A stretch of DNA of 10,785 nucleotides, taken from assembly GCA_937891895.1 (NCBI GenBank), contig CALATN010000076.1, positions 1 through 10,785 on the forward strand. Reading direction: 5' to 3'. Position 1 is the first letter of the stretch; every line of letters begins with the position of its first letter. Shown piece by piece: positions 1 to 6,760 of this stretch. This stretch comes from an uncultured Clostridia bacterium. Lineage in GTDB: Bacteria > Bacillota > Clostridia > Oscillospirales > Ruminococcaceae. The notes beneath the pieces are model-generated. The model did not search any database, was not told the DNA's origin, and saw nothing but the letters and a program-made list of their open reading frames with translations. Position numbers and translations under genes: made by a program.

Positions 1-554
1 ATACCAATGATGTGGAGGATAACGTCCTTACCCATAACATATTCGTTAAGCTTGCCTGTAAGATTGAACTTTATAGCAGAAGGAACCTTGAACCAAGCCT
101 CACCCGTAGCCATACCAGCCGCCATATCAGTTGAACCAACACCTGTGGAAAATGCACCAAGCGCACCGTATGTACAAGTATGGCTGTCAGCACCGATTAC
201 ACATTCACCAGAAGCAACAAGACCTTTTTCAGGAAGAAGTGCGTGTTCAATACCCATATCGCCAACGTCAAAGTAATTCTTGATTTTGAGATTTGAAGCA
301 AACTCACGGCACTGCTTTGTATGTGCTGCGGACTTAATATCCTTGTTAGGCGTAAAGTGGTCCATTACAAGAGAAATCTTTTCTTTATCAAAAACAGATG
401 TAAAACCTGCTTTTTCAAATTCATTTATAGCAACAGGAGTAGTAACATCATTGCCAAGCACCATATCAAGCTTACATTTAATAAGCTGACCTGCCTCAAC
501 CTTATCAAGACCTGCATGTGCGGCAAGGATTTTCTGCGTCATAGTCATAGCCAT
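1..554 (-). CDS. leuC: 3-isopropylmalate dehydratase large subunit, N-terminal 184 codons (runs off left edge)
   Basis: The reverse strand reads as a protein starting MAMTMTQKILAAHAG with the aconitase-family stretch GADSHTCTYGALGAFSTGVG near residue 120-140 and LVMDHFTPNKD near residue 62. This fits the LeuC/HacA-type large subunit (usually about 420 residues). LeuC/LeuD isomerise 2-isopropylmalate in leucine synthesis, and in organisms with CimA they also isomerise citramalate toward 2-oxobutyrate. The enzyme is a cytoplasmic [4Fe-4S] protein; the cluster cysteines known for the family would lie mostly beyond the window edge. The ATG at 554 is chosen because AAAGGA sits 9 nt upstream (565-569 on the reverse strand). 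Two further in-frame ATGs at 548 and 542 are possible. It is divergent from the LysR-type gene at 680, and its promoter is at 593-621. leuD would be expected downstream, outside the window. The family call is secure; exact substrate preference cannot be read from the sequence. Confidence 0.95.
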   Translation of the reverse strand, partial: MAMTMTQKILAAHAGLDKVEAGQLIKCKLDMVLGNDVTTPVAINEFEKAGFTSVFDKEKISLVMDHFTPNKDIKSAAHTKQCREFASNLKIKNYFDVGDMGIEHALLPEKGLVASGECVIGADSHTCTYGALGAFSTGVGSTDMAAGMATGEAWFKVPSAIKFNLTGKLNEYVMGKDVILHIIG

Positions 555-588
555 AGCAATTATTCCTTTCTTGTTTATAATTTTATAA

Positions 589-617
589 TTGAATTATAAC
601 ATAATATGTGGTATAAT
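589..617 (+). promoter_or_regulatory. LysR-type regulator promoter (TTGAAT-N17-TATAAT)
   Basis: On the plus strand, TTGAAT (589-594) and TATAAT (612-617) are separated by 17 nt. The predicted transcription start is near 624, about 55 nt before the regulator ATG. The two hexamers have the same sequences as those of the leuC promoter in mirror orientation, because both promoters lie in one inverted repeat. Confidence 0.7.
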
Positions 618-621
618 TCAA
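593..621 (-). promoter_or_regulatory. leuC promoter (TTGAAT-N17-TATAAT)
   Basis: On the reverse strand, TTGAAT (616-621) and TATAAT (593-598) are separated by exactly 17 nt, a near-consensus housekeeping promoter. The predicted start of transcription is near 586, giving a leader of only about 30 nt before the leuC ATG at 554. That is too short for a T-box or attenuator, so control is likely at initiation. It overlaps the promoter of the divergent regulator gene completely. Confidence 0.75.
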
Positions 622-636
622 ATACATAATATGAAT
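616..636. promoter_or_regulatory. Candidate LysR-type operator, ATTCA-N11-TGAAT
   Basis: An interrupted dyad ATTCA (616-620) and TGAAT (632-636) with 11 bp between the arms has the size of a LysR-family recognition site. It spans the predicted transcription start of the regulator gene (about 624) and the -35 of the leuC promoter, which would suit autorepression plus control of leuC. The T-N11-A rule is not matched exactly at the inner bases. The assignment is inference. Confidence 0.45.
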
Positions 637-679
637 ATCTGATATGAATTTAAGATATGATAAATAAGGAGAGATTCGA

Positions 680-1576
680 ATGATTTCTGAAAGCAATCTC
701 AACCGTTACAGACTTTTCTGTGCAGTTGCGGAATGTGAAAGCATATCCCGTGCTGCAGAAATGAATTATATCAGCCAACCGGCAATAAGCAAAGCAATTA
801 CTAAAATGGAAGAAAGCCTCGGTACACAGCTTTTCATAAGAAACCACAGGGGAGTAACTCTTACCGAAGAAGGCAAAATAATGTACGAACAGCTTAAATC
901 AGCGTTTGACATTATCAAAACAGGTGAGGACACAATCCGACGCATCAATGAACTTGGTATCGGCAGACTTCGTCTCGGTGCAAGTTCAATATTGTGCAAA
1001 CATATGCTTCTGCCATATCTCAAGGATTTTATTGATGAAAACCCTCATATAAAAATTACCATTGAATGTCAGTCTTCATCAAGAATAATGAAGCTTCTTT
1101 CTGAAGGAAGAATTGATATCGGACTTATGGTAAAACCTGAAAATCAATCAGATATAGGTTTTTATTCACTTGGTGAGATTGAAGATGTATTTATAGCAAC
1201 ACAATCTTACATTGACAATCTCCATATCCGTGAAAACTCAAGCATTTTTGAAAAAGCAAACATAATGCTTCTTGACGGTGCAAACTACTCGAGAATGCAT
1301 GTTGACCGTTATTTCAAGGAGAATAACATAGTCCCTGAGCATATTCTTGAAGTAAGCGGAATGGATATGCTTATTGAATTTGCAAAAACAGGCATCGGAG
1401 TAGGATGCGCAATCAAACGTTTTGTTCAGCAGGAACTTGACGAAGGCAAACTTATCGAAATTCCGCTTCCTGTTCCGATAAACAAAAGGGAAGTAGGCTT
1501 TGCATATATAAAAAATGCCAAACCTACTTCTGCTATGGAACGTTTTAAGAATTTTTATGAGAATTATCCTTCATAA
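680..1576 (+). CDS. LysR-type transcriptional regulator, probable regulator of leuC
   Basis: The 298-residue product has a typical LysR winged helix-turn-helix at residues 8-65 (SISRAAEMNYISQPAISKAI, then LGTQLFIRNHRGVTLTEEG) followed by a substrate-binding domain at about 92-295 (LGASSILCKHMLLPYLKDF, GRIDIGLMVKP, GIGVGCAIK). Length and domain order are normal for the family. The ATG at 680 has AAGGAG 8 nt upstream. Such proteins bind DNA as dimers or tetramers and respond to a small-molecule coinducer. The divergent arrangement with leuC, sharing overlapping promoters, makes leuC(D) the likely target. A branched-chain pathway intermediate such as isopropylmalate or citramalate is a plausible ligand, but this is inference. 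The 3' end overlaps the convergent cimA gene by 32 bp, and no terminator is visible between them. Confidence 0.93.
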   Translation: MISESNLNRYRLFCAVAECESISRAAEMNYISQPAISKAITKMEESLGTQLFIRNHRGVTLTEEGKIMYEQLKSAFDIIKTGEDTIRRINELGIGRLRLGASSILCKHMLLPYLKDFIDENPHIKITIECQSSSRIMKLLSEGRIDIGLMVKPENQSDIGFYSLGEIEDVFIATQSYIDNLHIRENSSIFEKANIMLLDGANYSRMHVDRYFKENNIVPEHILEVSGMDMLIEFAKTGIGVGCAIKRFVQQELDEGKLIEIPLPVPINKREVGFAYIKNAKPTSAMERFKNFYENYPS

Positions 1577-3122
1577 GCTTATATTCCATACTGTCAAGAA
1601 GTGCAATAACGGAAGCGTTGATTACGTCCGTTGATGCGCCAACAGTTGTCCATATATCCTTTCCATCTGTGCTTTCAATCAGAACACGAACATTCGCTGC
1701 TGTCGCCGCACTTCCGTCAATAACACGAACCTTATAGTCAGTAAGATGAACATCAGCAATAGAAGGATAAAATACAGTAAGTGCTTGACGAAGGGCCTTG
1801 TCAAGAGCATTGACAGGACCGTCACCCTCATCAGCTGCAATAGAACTTTGCCCGTTTACAGCAAGCTTTACAATTGCCGAAGATGGATTTGGCATACGTC
1901 CTGTTTTTTCGCCAATAATTTTAAAATAATTTATCTCAAAATAATTATCTGTCATGCCAAGATATTTCTTTACAATAAGTTCAAAGGAAGCATTTGCAGC
2001 CTCATACTGAAAGCCTTTGAATTCCATATCCTTCACTAAATCAATAATTGTCTTTGTTTCAATGCTGTCTTTGGTAAGTTCGGGAGCAATTTCGTTGATA
2101 CGCTGAAGGATAGCAGAACGTCCCGCAACCTCTGAAAGAAGAATATTACGCTTATTACCCACGGCTTCAGGAGAAATATGCTCGAAGCTGTGGGTGTTTT
2201 TCATTACACCATCGGCATGCATACCTCCCTTGTGTGCAAAAGCACTTTTACCGACATAGGGCATATTACTCATAAGCTTCATATTACAGATTTCAGAAAT
2301 AAATCTTGCTGTCTGAGTGAGTGTGCTGATATTTTCCTGAGCAACACATTCTATGCCAAGTTTAAGTTGAAGATTGGCAATTACAGTTGAAAGGTTAGTG
2401 TTGCCACATCTTTCACCAATTCCAGTAAACGTACCCTGAACCTGTGAAGCACCTGCCTTTACAGCGGCAATTGAGTTAGCTACCGCACAACCTGTGTCAT
2501 TATGGCAGTGAATACCAACAGGAATGTTGACCTGAGCAACAGCAGCTTTTACAATTTCAGTTATTTCATCCGGAAAACAACCACCATTTGTATCGCAAAG
2601 CACAACAGCTTCCGCTCCTGCTTCTTTAGCTGCTTTCAGTGTTGAAATAGCATATTCGGAATTAGCCTTGTAGCCATCAAAAAAGTGCTCTGCATCAAAA
2701 AAAACTTTTTTTCCTTTTGCTGTAAGATAACGGATAGTATCTGAAATCATATTCAGATTTTCTTCAAGTGTTGTATGAAGAATATCTGTGGCATGCATAT
2801 CCCAGCTTTTGCCAAATACGGAGACATAATCAACATTTGTATCAGCAAGTGCATTAAGATTTATGTCTTCCTCACAGAAAATATCCTTGCGACGTGTTGA
2901 ACCGAAAGCGACAAGCTTTGAGTGCTTCGGAGGAAAAGACTCTGCCTTTTTAAAGAATTCCATATCCTTTGGATTGGAAGCAGGATTTCCTGCCTCAATA
3001 AAGTCAATGCCAAAATCATCAAGTGCCTTCATTACATTGAACTTGTCTTCAACAGAAAAATTCACATTTTCGCCTTGTGCACCATCACGCAAAGTAGAAT
3101 CTAACATAAAGACTTTATTCAT
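1545..3122 (-). CDS. cimA: (R)-citramalate synthase, CimA type
   Basis: The 525-residue protein belongs to the DRE-TIM metallolyase family (isopropylmalate/citramalate synthases). It condenses acetyl-CoA with pyruvate to citramalate, the first step of threonine-independent isoleucine synthesis. Visible motifs are STLRDGAQGEN at 9-19, HFFDGYK at 146-152 (typical of CimA rather than LeuA), the metal-binding HCHND at 205-209, GIGERCGN at 234-241, and FAHKGGMHADG near residue 300. A LeuA-type regulatory domain fills the C-terminus (VRVIDGSAATAANVRVLIE, about 460-515); in this family it carries feedback inhibition. Length is standard for CimA. The ATG at 3122 has AAGGA about 8 nt upstream and lies 13 nt after the ilvB stop, so the two genes form an operon under the T-box leader. 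Isopropylmalate synthase activity is the main alternative, but the motifs favour citramalate synthase. Confidence 0.9.
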   Translation of the reverse strand: MNKVFMLDSTLRDGAQGENVNFSVEDKFNVMKALDDFGIDFIEAGNPASNPKDMEFFKKAESFPPKHSKLVAFGSTRRKDIFCEEDINLNALADTNVDYVSVFGKSWDMHATDILHTTLEENLNMISDTIRYLTAKGKKVFFDAEHFFDGYKANSEYAISTLKAAKEAGAEAVVLCDTNGGCFPDEITEIVKAAVAQVNIPVGIHCHNDTGCAVANSIAAVKAGASQVQGTFTGIGERCGNTNLSTVIANLQLKLGIECVAQENISTLTQTARFISEICNMKLMSNMPYVGKSAFAHKGGMHADGVMKNTHSFEHISPEAVGNKRNILLSEVAGRSAILQRINEIAPELTKDSIETKTIIDLVKDMEFKGFQYEAANASFELIVKKYLGMTDNYFEINYFKIIGEKTGRMPNPSSAIVKLAVNGQSSIAADEGDGPVNALDKALRQALTVFYPSIADVHLTDYKVRVIDGSAATAANVRVLIESTDGKDIWTTVGASTDVINASVIALLDSMEYKLMKDNSHKNS

Positions 3123-3135
3123 AGCATTTTTCCTT

Positions 3136-4812
3136 TCATTTTATTTCTAATATAGGTTCAGCAATTGAAGCTCCTGCAGGTACCATAGGCAGAACATTTA
3201 TATCCTTATCAATAATGCAGTTTATCAGCACAGGCTTGTTGAGAGCAATTGCCTTTTCAAGAACAGGACGGATATCGCTTTTATTTTTTATAGTAAGTGA
3301 TTCTATCCCGATAGCCTTTGCAAGCATTTCAAAATCAGTAGGCTTTTCAAGTGTAGTCTGAGAAAAATGATTATTATAGAACAGCTTTTGCCATTGTCTT
3401 ACCATTCCCAACACGCTGTTATTGAACACAAGCTCAATAACAGGAAGTTGATATTTTGCAAGAGTAGTAAGCTCATTCATATTCATATAGAAGCTTCCAT
3501 CGCCTGCACAGTTGACAACAACCTTATCAGGATTACCTACTTTACAGCCTATTGCAGCACCAAGTCCATATCCCATTGTACCAAGTCCACCAGAAGAAGC
3601 AAAACTTCTCGGATTGCGAAAATTATAGAATTCAGCAGTCCACATCTGATGCTGACCAACTTCTGTCGAAACTATTGCTTCACCGTTTGTAAGTTCATCA
3701 AGAGTTTCCAGTACCTCCTGCGGAAGTACATCGTCAACGTCATCCGATACCTGACAAAGCGGATAACTCATCTTCCACTCCATAATTCTGTCCATCCATT
3801 CAGAATGACTTTTCTTTTCAATCAGCTTATTAAGCTTTTCAAGTACGAGCTTTATATTTCCACACACCTTATAGTCTGCAGTAATATTCTTGTTGATTTC
3901 TGCAGGGTCAATATCTATATGAAGGATATTTGCTTTCTCAGCAGCATGACGGAAAGTTTCGGAATTACAGGTTACTCTGTCTGAAAAACGTGAACCAAGA
4001 ACAATCATAAGATCACATTCGGTCAGTGCAAGTGACGATGCCTTTGTTCCGTGCATACCAAGCATACCTGTATAACGTTCATTCGAATTATCAAACGCAC
4101 ACTGACCCATAAGAGAAAGTGAAACAGGAGCATCAATCAATTCAGCCAATTCAGCAAGTTCATTGACAGCATCACACGAAACCACTCCGCCGCCTGCATA
4201 TATAAATGGCTTTTCTGCTTTTGAAATAAGTTCTGCAGCAGCTTTGATTTCATCTTTGTCAACAGTATAGCTGTGTGTTGCAGGAATCTTGGGTTCATAT
4301 TCACACTTTGCCGCTGTAATATCCTTAGGAATATCAATCAGAACAGGACCTTTTCTTCCATCATTTGCAATAAAGAAAGCTTCTCTTATTGCATCAGCAA
4401 GCTTTGTAACATCTTTTACAATATAGTTATGCTTTGTAATTGGCATAGTAATACCTGTTATGTCCACTTCCTGAAAGCTGTCAAGACCAAGCAGGGAAGT
4501 TGCAACATTACCAGTAATAGCAACCATAGGGATACTGTCCATATAAGCTGTAGCAAGACCTGTAACAAGATTTGTTGCGCCAGGACCTGAAGTAGCAATT
4601 ACAACACCTGTTTTACCCGTTGTACGGGAATATCCGTCAGCGGCATGAGAAGCCGCCTGTTCATGTGATGTAAGAATATGTGTAATTCTGTCACTATAAT
4701 CATAAAGTGCATCGTAAATGTTGAGTACAGCCCCTCCGGGATAGCCGAACACTGTATCAACACCTTGTTCAATAAGACATTCAAGAATAATCTGTGATCC
4801 ATTCAATACCAT
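3136..4812 (-). CDS. ilvB: Acetolactate synthase, catalytic (large) subunit
   Basis: The 558-residue protein is a thiamine diphosphate enzyme that makes 2-acetolactate from two pyruvates, or 2-aceto-2-hydroxybutyrate from pyruvate and 2-oxobutyrate, the common step of Val/Leu/Ile synthesis. The N-terminal domain has VFGYPGGAVLNIYDAL (21-36) and the catalytic Glu in SHEQAASHAADGYSR (E51). A central domain contains ILHIDIDPAEINKN. The C-terminal ThDP/Mg domain has GDGSFYMNMNEL starting at 437 and the NN pair at about 464-465. The end PMVPAGASIAEPILEIK is intact. The ATG at 4812 is chosen because GGGAG lies about 9-10 nt upstream and MVLNGSQIILECL aligns with IlvB starts; the open frame back to 4920 is T-box RNA. 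cimA follows after 13 nt. No ilvN regulatory subunit gene is adjacent. Confidence 0.95.
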   Translation of the reverse strand: MVLNGSQIILECLIEQGVDTVFGYPGGAVLNIYDALYDYSDRITHILTSHEQAASHAADGYSRTTGKTGVVIATSGPGATNLVTGLATAYMDSIPMVAITGNVATSLLGLDSFQEVDITGITMPITKHNYIVKDVTKLADAIREAFFIANDGRKGPVLIDIPKDITAAKCEYEPKIPATHSYTVDKDEIKAAAELISKAEKPFIYAGGGVVSCDAVNELAELAELIDAPVSLSLMGQCAFDNSNERYTGMLGMHGTKASSLALTECDLMIVLGSRFSDRVTCNSETFRHAAEKANILHIDIDPAEINKNITADYKVCGNIKLVLEKLNKLIEKKSHSEWMDRIMEWKMSYPLCQVSDDVDDVLPQEVLETLDELTNGEAIVSTEVGQHQMWTAEFYNFRNPRSFASSGGLGTMGYGLGAAIGCKVGNPDKVVVNCAGDGSFYMNMNELTTLAKYQLPVIELVFNNSVLGMVRQWQKLFYNNHFSQTTLEKPTDFEMLAKAIGIESLTIKNKSDIRPVLEKAIALNKPVLINCIIDKDINVLPMVPAGASIAEPILEIK

Positions 4813-4819
4813 TTTAAAA

Positions 4820-5113
4820 CTCTCCCTTAAAAAATAAAAAACCCTCACCTCTGAAAAATCAAGAGGTGAAGGTATAAAATACATCCACGGTACCACTCTC
4901 GTTCGGATAAAAATCCGCACTCTGTCGCATCTGTCAATGCGCTTCTCTGTAACGGGAGAAACCCGTCCTGACCTACTTAATTACTTGTTCGGCAGACAGC
5001 TCCGAGGTGATTTATTATCAGCGGGAAATACTGCCTTGCACCATACGGCAGCTCTCTGAAAAAACCTGATGCTGTTTTTTTCCTCATCAATGCATTTATC
5101 ATATTACTATTTA
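4820..5113 (-). ncRNA. T-box riboswitch leader, probable isoleucine (AUC) specifier
   Basis: The leader RNA read from the reverse strand has the T-box hallmarks in order. Stem I starts near 5092 (GAUGAGG) and contains the AGAGAGC K-turn element and the GGUGCAA distal loop. The specifier loop is bounded by GAGG/CCUC and CAGC/GCUG helices. A stem II pseudoknot element follows (ACGGGUUUCUCCCGUUACAGAGAAGC), then a stem III hairpin (CGGAU-UUUU-AUCCG) and the T-box GAGAGTGGTACCGTGG (4885-4900), then a terminator. The triplet AUC at 5009-5011, followed by A and the closing CCUC helix, is the best specifier, pairing with tRNA-Ile. The UGGU in the T-box bulge fits an A discriminator base. Uncharged tRNA-Ile would stabilise the antiterminator and let ilvB-cimA be transcribed. 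Confidence 0.93.
4830..4872 (-). terminator. Conditional intrinsic terminator of the T-box leader
   Basis: In the leader RNA, CCUUCACCUCU (from 4862-4872) pairs with AGAGGUGAGGG (from 4842-4852; one G-U pair), with a short U-rich loop and a trailing UUUUUUAUUUUUU run. Its 5' arm would compete with pairing to the T-box sequence just upstream, giving the usual terminator/antiterminator switch. It ends about 18 nt before the ilvB ATG. Confidence 0.92.
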
Positions 5114-5119
5114 TATTAT

Positions 5120-5148
5120 ATAATAACACGCAAAAATATTCTTGTCAA
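5120..5148 (-). promoter_or_regulatory. Promoter of the T-box/ilvB-cimA operon
   Basis: On the reverse strand, TTGACA (5143-5148) is followed after 17 nt by TATTAT (5120-5125). The predicted start near 5113 is about 20 nt before stem I of the T-box. An additional TATAAT lies slightly downstream, but its spacing to the -35 is too long (22 nt). Confidence 0.75.
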
Positions 5149-5221
5149 GGCTTTTTTGCTTAATTTATATTCTAAAAAGTTATATCAACAATTACCTTTA
5201 GTAAAGAGTAACAATGATTAT

Positions 5222-5250
5222 TTGACATAAATAAAACTCTGTGCTATAAT
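5222..5250 (+). promoter_or_regulatory. Consensus promoter TTGACA-N17-TATAAT for the DUF5685 operon
   Basis: TTGACA (5222-5227) and TATAAT (5245-5250) match the housekeeping consensus at all 12 positions with the ideal 17-bp spacer. The start would be near 5257, giving a leader of about 30 nt before the ATG at 5286. No operator-like repeat is evident, so expression is probably strong and constitutive. Confidence 0.85.
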
Positions 5251-5285
5251 TTTTATTATTGATAATTAACAACTGGGGGAAGCTT

Positions 5286-6170
5286 ATGTTTGGTTATGTA
5301 AAGCCTTTTAAACCACATATGAGAATATGCGAGTTCGACACATACAACGCAGTCTATTGCGGATTATGTAAATCACTCGGCAAAAAGTATGGTTTTATGG
5401 CACGAATGACATTAAGCTATGATTTTACATTTCTTGGACTTATGGAGCTTGCCCTTAATGAAAACGAAGTAGAAATAGTACCGCAACGCTGTATTGCTCA
5501 TCCATTAAAGAAAAAACCTTGTCTTAAATCGTCAGATGGACTTGATTATACAGCCGCAGCAGCATCAATTCTCATATATAATAAAATCAAAGACGATATT
5601 GCAGACAAAAAATTTGTGGCAAAGCTTATACCAATGTTTCTGAAACTTTTAACTACACGAGCATATAAAAAAGCTACCGCAATATATCCTGAGCTATCAA
5701 AATACATCTCTGAACAAATGGAAAATCAGAATAAGCTTGAAGCAGAAAACTGCAAATCCATAGACAGAGCTTCTGAGCCTTCTTCAAATATCCTTGCTGA
5801 AATTGCATCAGGATTAAGTACAAGCAAAGAAGAGCAACGTATACTACGCCGATTCGGATATCTTCTTGGAAGATACATTTATATAGCAGATGCTTATGAT
5901 GATATAGAAAAAGATTTCCGTTCAAGAGGATTTAACCCTTTGATTGTCGGTGACAGTGCAATACACGAGTTGAATATGCAGGAAGTACAGAAGAAAACTG
6001 AAGACAGTATCAATTTCACCCTCGGTGCACTTGCTGATGCGTATGTACAGCTTGACCTTAAACGCTTTAAGCCTGTAACTGATAATATTGTCTATATGGG
6101 ACTCAAGAACACATTCTACGAAATGGTAAACAAAAAGAACAAATCACAAGAGGATGAAAAAAATGAATGA
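5286..6170 (+). CDS. DUF5685 family protein of unknown function
   Basis: The 294-residue, mainly helical protein starts MFGYVKPFKPHMRICEFD. This and YCGLCKSLG are features I associate with the DUF5685 family. The ATG at 5286 has a strong GGGGGAAG 5 nt upstream; the frame also opens at a TTG at 5259, which has no ribosome binding site. Cysteines form a possible metal site: C25-x2-C28, then C69 and C79 within QRCIAHPLKKKPC. Two Asp-rich segments, DDIAD at 103-107 and DAYDDIEKD at 202-210, lie on predicted helices about 100 residues apart, recalling the metal/diphosphate-binding motifs of all-helical isoprenoid synthases; that similarity is my inference. No signal peptide or membrane segment is visible. 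It is the first gene of an apparent operon and overlaps the next gene by 8 nt. Confidence 0.85.
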   Translation: MFGYVKPFKPHMRICEFDTYNAVYCGLCKSLGKKYGFMARMTLSYDFTFLGLMELALNENEVEIVPQRCIAHPLKKKPCLKSSDGLDYTAAAASILIYNKIKDDIADKKFVAKLIPMFLKLLTTRAYKKATAIYPELSKYISEQMENQNKLEAENCKSIDRASEPSSNILAEIASGLSTSKEEQRILRRFGYLLGRYIYIADAYDDIEKDFRSRGFNPLIVGDSAIHELNMQEVQKKTEDSINFTLGALADAYVQLDLKRFKPVTDNIVYMGLKNTFYEMVNKKNKSQEDEKNE

Positions 6171-6726
6171 TCCGTACCGTACCCTTGGAATTACACCTAA
6201 TGCAACAGATGAAGAAGTAAAAGATGCCTACAAGACTCTTTTACAGATGTACAACGGCAATACCGAAAAAACTGCTGAACTTACAAATGCGTTTGATACA
6301 ATAATGAATCTCCGCAGAGGAAGCTTTGAACAGTTTGCAGCTGACGGCTTTGTAGAAGTTCGTCACCAACTTCAGAACGGCAATTATAACGATGCAGACA
6401 GTATGCTTGATACAATGACAGAAAGGCCGGCTGAATGGTATTTCCTAAAAGGAAGTACCTGCTATGCAAAAGGTTGGCTCGACGAAGCATATTCTCACTT
6501 CACTCAGGCTTGCAAAATGGAGCCGTATAATCAGGAGTATGCCTCTGCATTGAAGCATATGACCGCTAACAAAGGCGGATTTATGAAAGGCAACCCAAAT
6601 CAGAATACAAATAATGACTCAGGCTATCAATTCTGCTGCTGTGACACCTGCGATATATGCGAGGGACTCATCTGCGCAGACTGTTGCTGTGAATGTGAAG
6701 GCGGCGACCTTATAAGCTGCTGTTAA
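6163..6726 (+). CDS. Degenerate J-domain/TPR-like protein with Cys-rich tail
   Basis: The 187-residue product begins MNDPYRTLGITPNATDEEVKDAYKTLLQMY, the helix I-II pattern of a J domain. The HPD tripeptide that stimulates DnaK is missing: NGN (31-33) stands in its place. Residues about 64-132 look like TPR-type helices (GNYNDADSMLDTM, AEWYFLKGSTCYAKGWLDEA, YSHFTQACKMEPYNQEYA). After a low-complexity linker, the last 30 residues (158-187) hold 12 cysteines, including CCCDTCDIC, CADCCCEC and a terminal CC. The ATG at 6163 is preferred over the ATG at 6154 because AAGAGG (6148-6153) lies 9 nt upstream and MNDPY is the usual start. Overlap with the DUF5685 gene suggests translational coupling. 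The partner is unknown; canonical DnaK cochaperone action is unlikely without HPD. The tail may bind metal or anchor the protein, which is inference. Confidence 0.87.
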   Translation: MNDPYRTLGITPNATDEEVKDAYKTLLQMYNGNTEKTAELTNAFDTIMNLRRGSFEQFAADGFVEVRHQLQNGNYNDADSMLDTMTERPAEWYFLKGSTCYAKGWLDEAYSHFTQACKMEPYNQEYASALKHMTANKGGFMKGNPNQNTNNDSGYQFCCCDTCDICEGLICADCCCECEGGDLISCC

Positions 6727-6760
6727 AAGAAAGGAAGTGAAGCTCTGGAAGAGCATAAAT

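Larger units (their letters stand above)
589..621. repeat. Perfect 10-bp inverted repeat holding both divergent promoters
   Basis: TTGAATTATA (589-598) and TATAATTCAA (612-621) are exact reverse complements around a 13-bp spacer. Each arm contains the -35 of one promoter joined to the -10 of the other. A smaller nested palindrome, TTATAATT-g-AATTATAA (583-599), overlaps the left arm. Confidence 0.85.

Noticed and set aside
7..599. Plus-strand open frames over the leuC region
   Set aside because: They are shadows of leuC, which runs the full 554 bases on the minus strand with clear family motifs.
3367..3984. 205-codon open frame on the plus strand
   Set aside because: It lies wholly antisense to ilvB, has no ribosome binding site or recognisable domain, and the ilvB frame is unambiguous.
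4813..4920. N-terminal extension of ilvB by 36 residues
   Set aside because: This stretch is the T-box antiterminator/terminator RNA; the proper start with a ribosome binding site is at 4812.
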